A DNA stretch of 64,000 bases from Perca fluviatilis (Eukaryota; Chordata; Actinopteri; Perciformes; Percidae). Positions within the stretch are counted from its first letter, which is position 1; every line of letters begins with the position of its first letter. Of the stretch, positions 35,430 through 64,000 are shown piece by piece. The DNA is taken from assembly GCF_010015445.1 (NCBI RefSeq), contig NC_053126.1:21101669-21165668 (forward strand), written 5' to 3'. The notes beneath the pieces were generated by a model, which was not told the DNA's origin, searched no databases, and saw nothing but the letters and a program-made list of their open reading frames with translations. The translations under genes and the position numbers were made by a program.

Positions 35430-35790
35430 CTGGAAATGTGATACGTACCGAGAAAAATACATGTATCCTACCGAAGACCCCCTGTCAGCACATATCCATA
35501 TATCTATAACACTATTAATAGAGCTCACATCCAGAGGACATTTTTCTATTTCTGGCCGTTGGGTAGATCCATATCAGCCTAGAGTTGTAGTACATCTCTG
35601 TTACACTGTTGTTGGGATCAAACAATATCAACAACATGCCTGGAGAGTGTTAATATTAATTATTAGCATTTATTTGACAAACGAGTTGGAGCCCATCATT
35701 GACCACCTGCACGCCCACGGTGATACAGTGCCTTTCCTCACACTGTGGACAATAAATACTGGATTCAAAGGACTTGACATGTGAATACAA
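35430..35790 (-). pseudogene. Possible PIF/Harbinger transposase relic
   Basis: In shifting minus-strand frames there are pieces resembling the Harbinger catalytic region. NPVFIVHSVRKG (about 35760-35725) resembles the NEPxFVNRKG block. GVQVVNDG (about 35715-35690) resembles the NVQVVCD block, and a later HSPG resembles the start of PGSxHD. Stops and frame changes are frequent. The plus-strand open frame over the same bases (35380-35784) shows no family resemblance. This is a weak call based on short similarity remembered from the family. Confidence 0.35.
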
Positions 35791-35799
35791 TATGAAAGA

Positions 35800-37213
35800 A
35801 GAGGGTATTGATGGAGAGGAGTGCTGTCAGTCATCAGAATGGGGGTGAGTCGGAGGTGCTGAAGGGGTGATCTCAAAGGAGGATGTAGGAAGTGGGAAAA
35901 TTGATGTGTCCCGAGATCAATACTGGAGAGCATTTGGATCTACAACAGTGTAACTAAATCACCCTGTGGCTGCTGCTGCTGCTTCAGGGGCAGCAGCCTC
36001 TGATGCTGCTGATGATCGGTGTGGAGAAGGTGCAAGTAGCAGGGTCAGGAGGATCGTACAAGATGGAGATCGGGAAAGGTCGGATGCAGATAAAGCAGTC
36101 AATTCTTTGGTGACTACTGCTGCTTTATCGTCACATTGTCTTGGATCAATATCCATCAACACTGGTTCTCCTTAAGTGTAAAGGCTAAGTACCTCAATGA
36201 GCATCAAACCCAATTACAATACTTAGATGTGCATTAGTGGTTTTGGAGTGGCCTCACCAAATTTAGTATAATCTTAACATAAAAATATCCGCGATGCAGC
36301 AGGCAGCACTTAATGGATTAAAACCTCAACATGTTCAGCAGTTTTCCAAAAAAAAATGCTCCAAACTACAGTATATCCATCTCTGCAACAGAAGTGCTAG
36401 ACTAGCCTGTCATGGAAAATAGAATACTATTATATCACCCCAATAAAATGAAAAAATAAACATCTTGTTATAAAAAGAATTACAATACCAAACTCCCCTT
36501 TGAGCATCACAGACACATTTACAGATACATCAAATCTAAATTGCCATGTTTTAATGGAGGCCACTCTAAATGTATAAAGTTCTAAATTGTGTAGCAGTAT
36601 GTTACAGTAACGTGTGAAGCCTGAGATCAGTGAAAATGAAGCCTTTTCACAGTGCACATCCCTCAGTGAAGTGACTTCTCTTTAGGGAAGAACAACCTCA
36701 TCCTTCATTGTTAAGGTGCTGCTGATCTGAGCTCAGCTGAGTCGCCCTCTTGTGGTGCATGATGATAATGTACCTTTGGAAGTTGACTGATGGGAATATG
36801 TTTGGACTTTGATGTTGCTCAGTAATTAGCTGAGACACACAAGCATTTGTTTTTGCACTTACAAAAAGTCACAGAGTTCATTTGAAAAGTCGGATTTTGT
36901 ACAATTTACTCGTCAGATTTGGAGAGCAAAAAATTAAATCAATAGAAAAATAAAAAACACCTGTTATCCCTACAGTCATAGAGGTTTCTTTAGTTGTTTG
37001 TGTGCTGACCCAGTTCTCAGGACAAGTTTTGAGGCTGTACTCTGTGGTGGTCTTGTTTTGGAGTGCATAAGGTGTTTCTAATATTTTGGCTGCCACATTT
37101 ACATATTTGGAGAAGAAAAAAAATATCAGAAACACACGTCAAGATAATTCAAACCAGCAACAACAGCACAGTGTCAACAACTATTGGAAATTACATTAGG
37201 TGATGAAGGAGTA
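35800..37213. other. Intergenic DNA upstream of ngfr
   Basis: No supported feature. A GCTGCTGCTGCT-rich tract at about 35969-36015 explains the alanine-rich open frames there. A promoter or enhancer role for ngfr cannot be judged from sequence alone. Confidence 0.4.
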
Positions 37214-37503
37214 TACACTATATGGCCAAAATATGTGGACAGCCTGATATTACACCCCAAGTTATTGTTAAACATGTAACGTATGTAGCCTATGTCATGT
37301 AAAAAAACTGCAGGGATTTGCTCCATTTCAGCCACAAGAGCATTGGTGAGGTCACATTGCCACAAAATATGGTTGTACAGTATGCTGCATCATTAAGATT
37401 TCCCTTAAAATGGAGCCACTGGGACAAGAGAAATACATGAAAAACAGCTCCAGACCAAAAATACACAAAAGTAGATGTGTCACATACTTTTGACCACATT
37501 GTA
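37214..37503. mobile_element. Tc1/mariner-like MITE
   Basis: The ends TACACTATATGGCCAAAA followed by TATGTG, and CACATACTTTTGACCAC followed by ATTGTA, form inverted repeats of the same type as the element at 16426-17430. It is about 290 bp long with no coding frame, and TA dinucleotides adjoin both ends. Confidence 0.75.
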
Positions 37504-37601
37504 TATAATAAAGAGATAGAGAGAAGATGTTGGTCCTTACAAATGTAATCATGTTTATGTCACTTTTGCATTTAGTCAGACCTCACTTGAGATTAGACAC
37601 A

Positions 37602-37616
37602 GAGAGCGAGAGAGAG

Positions 37617-37662
<46 letters not shown>

Positions 37663-37679
37663 AGAGAGAGAGAGAGAGC
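37602..37679. repeat. Purine-strand low-complexity tract: (GA)n-(A)n-(GA)n
   Basis: About 43 consecutive A bases flanked on both sides by GAGA repeats. It lies a little over 400 bp upstream of the ngfr start codon, near the presumed promoter. Confidence 0.9.
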
Positions 37680-38074
37680 AGGTTGTATAGCTAATACTGC
37701 AGGAGTATCAGGGGTAATAAACCGGAGGGTGGACGTGCCCCCTCTCTCCTCCGCAGTGCACTTGCAGCTTAGCAGCACTCCGGACAGGACGGTCTTCTCC
37801 ACCTCCTGCTCCTCTTCTTCTCCTCCTCCTCCTCTCTGTGTGTTTGTGTGTGCTGGTAGTGGTGGAGGTGCTGAGGAGTGCAGTGACAGTCGCAGCTGAC
37901 TCCAGTCCAGAGGTCCCAGACAGAGGCGTGATGGTGCGGACTCATTGATAAAATCCGCTGCCGCTGGAATTAAAATGAGCACTCCCGCTGAGCGGCTCTC
38001 CTCCTCCACATAGCGCTGCCTTCTCTGCACAAGATCTGTTTGTGTGTTTGTGTGAGTCCAGCAGGCGACGCAGG
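37680..38074 (+). promoter_or_regulatory. Presumed promoter and 5' UTR of ngfr
   Basis: This stretch is more GC-rich than its surroundings and has no TATA box at a useful position. It contains CT/GGAGG-rich blocks of the sort seen in TATA-less promoters. The 5' UTR must end at the ATG at 38075. The start site is not determinable here. Confidence 0.4.
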
Positions 38075-62910
<24,836 letters not shown>

Positions 62911-64000
62911 GTAAGCATAAAACTCACTCTTTATTTTTATGATTAACAGAAGTATGAATATTTTAATGATGGAACCAGGGCATTGGTTAGGGCTGGGCGA
63001 CAATCCAATATTATTGTAACCTATCAAGTACATTTAATTTACATAACCCAATATCACAAACGTATTTGCTATAATGTGATGCACACCGTGTCTTCTTATT
63101 AGGTACAGCTGTACAGTGTAATGCAATCCAATTGCCTACTTTTACTATGAGTATAATGTTCTTTTTTTTGACACGGTCATTAAATGATATATTTTAGCAT
63201 TGAGGACATAGTTAGTAATGGTGTTTTTAATTTAATAAGTAATAGTAATAAACATATAATTAAATTCACACATTTCCGATAAAGTCACCAAAAGTTAAAA
63301 ATCATGAGCTTTGTAAAGACAGATTTTATGGCGGGGCTGTTGTTTTGGATTGCATTTGCTTGTACATCGGTACCTAATAAAGTGTGGGAAATATTGTAAT
63401 CAGTATTGTTATACGGATTTCAATCAAATTGCCCAGTCCTAGCGTCAGTTACTGTAACTAAACCCCAAGGCGTGTCAACATTTTTACATCTTCTATCTGT
63501 TAAATATAGTCAAGATTCCAGGCCCGGACCCACGACTTTATTTATAACAGAAACTCTTAACATAAGACACTCCTCCAAGCTTGAATACATTCCTCCTTGA
63601 CGCTGTGATATTCTAGTTGTCCTTATCGATTACATCAAGATACTCTGATTTTGCGTGTAGTGGTTCTCCAGCAGTGTGAAAGTCTTTTCCTCGGAATAAA
63701 AGACACATTTCTGGGTGTTGCGATCAAAAACAATAAATCACCTATACACAGGACACCTAGCTGCCAAGAGCAGCCAAATCTTACATGTATGATGTATTAG
63801 ACTGCAGGAATGTAGAGAATATGATTGAGGCACCTGTAGTAACATGAATATAAGGCGCATACTGAACATTAGTTTGGCTGTATGCCTCCTAATCATAAAT
63901 ATTGAGCTATACCATCAGTATGAGGCTGAAGAATTCAGCGCTGACAGATGTTGACAGTTTCTATCTTAGTGTGCAGTACATTTAAAAATAGTAATGTATA
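62911..64000 (+). other. ngfr intron 5, 5' part
   Basis: Intron sequence to the end of the window, with no further exon. The death-domain-coding exon expected after this intron is outside the window. Confidence 0.8.

Noticed and set aside
37593..38030. 145-codon minus-strand frame
   Set aside because: Spans the poly(A)/(GA) tract and the ngfr 5' UTR; ends in a phenylalanine run from poly(A), not a protein.

Overview
This is a stretch of a ray-finned (teleost) fish nuclear genome. The evidence is split genes with GT/AG introns, abundant (CA)n microsatellites, and remnants of hAT, Tc1-like, Harbinger-like, Ty3/gypsy, L2-like LINE and tRNA-derived SINE elements, together with three vertebrate genes. 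About 6% of the window is coding. Most open reading frames longer than 60 codons are chance frames, microsatellite translations or antisense shadows.

Left (1-7.1 kb): mostly non-coding DNA and nested DNA transposons, followed by a small four-exon selenoprotein W-type gene on the minus strand (coding 7001 to 5202). Its selenocysteine is an in-frame TGA at 6695-6697, so an ordinary ORF scan misses it. A well-formed SECIS element lies in the 3' UTR at 4983-5062.

Middle-left (8.8-15.9 kb): a plus-strand, five-exon GIMAP/AIG1-family GTPase gene. Exons 2, 3 and 4 each encode one complete GTPase domain and all four introns are phase 1. Exon 5 adds a roughly 246-residue C-terminal region I do not recognise, ending in a charged putative coiled coil. 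A decayed copy of the intron 2/exon 3 junction lies in intron 1, which suggests the gene grew by tandem exon duplication.

Centre (15.9-37.5 kb): no conventional gene recognised. It holds a tRNA-derived SINE, Tc1-like elements, two hAT-type elements with perfect 8-bp target duplications, a broken Ty3/gypsy integrase region, a broken BED-finger hAT transposase and a possible Harbinger relic.

Right (37.6-64 kb): the first five coding exons of the p75 neurotrophin receptor gene (ngfr) on the plus strand. They encode the signal peptide, four cysteine-rich domains, stalk, transmembrane helix and the juxtamembrane region with a polyglutamine run. The death-domain exon lies beyond the window. Introns 2 and 3 (8.4 and 10.6 kb) carry many repeats and some repeat-poor stretches that could be regulatory.

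The three genes have unrelated roles (redox selenoprotein, immune-type GTPase, neurotrophin receptor), and nothing in the sequence indicates that they act together. Exon boundaries were derived by hand from splice consensus, reading-frame phase and family resemblance. All totals in frame, but no transcript evidence was available.
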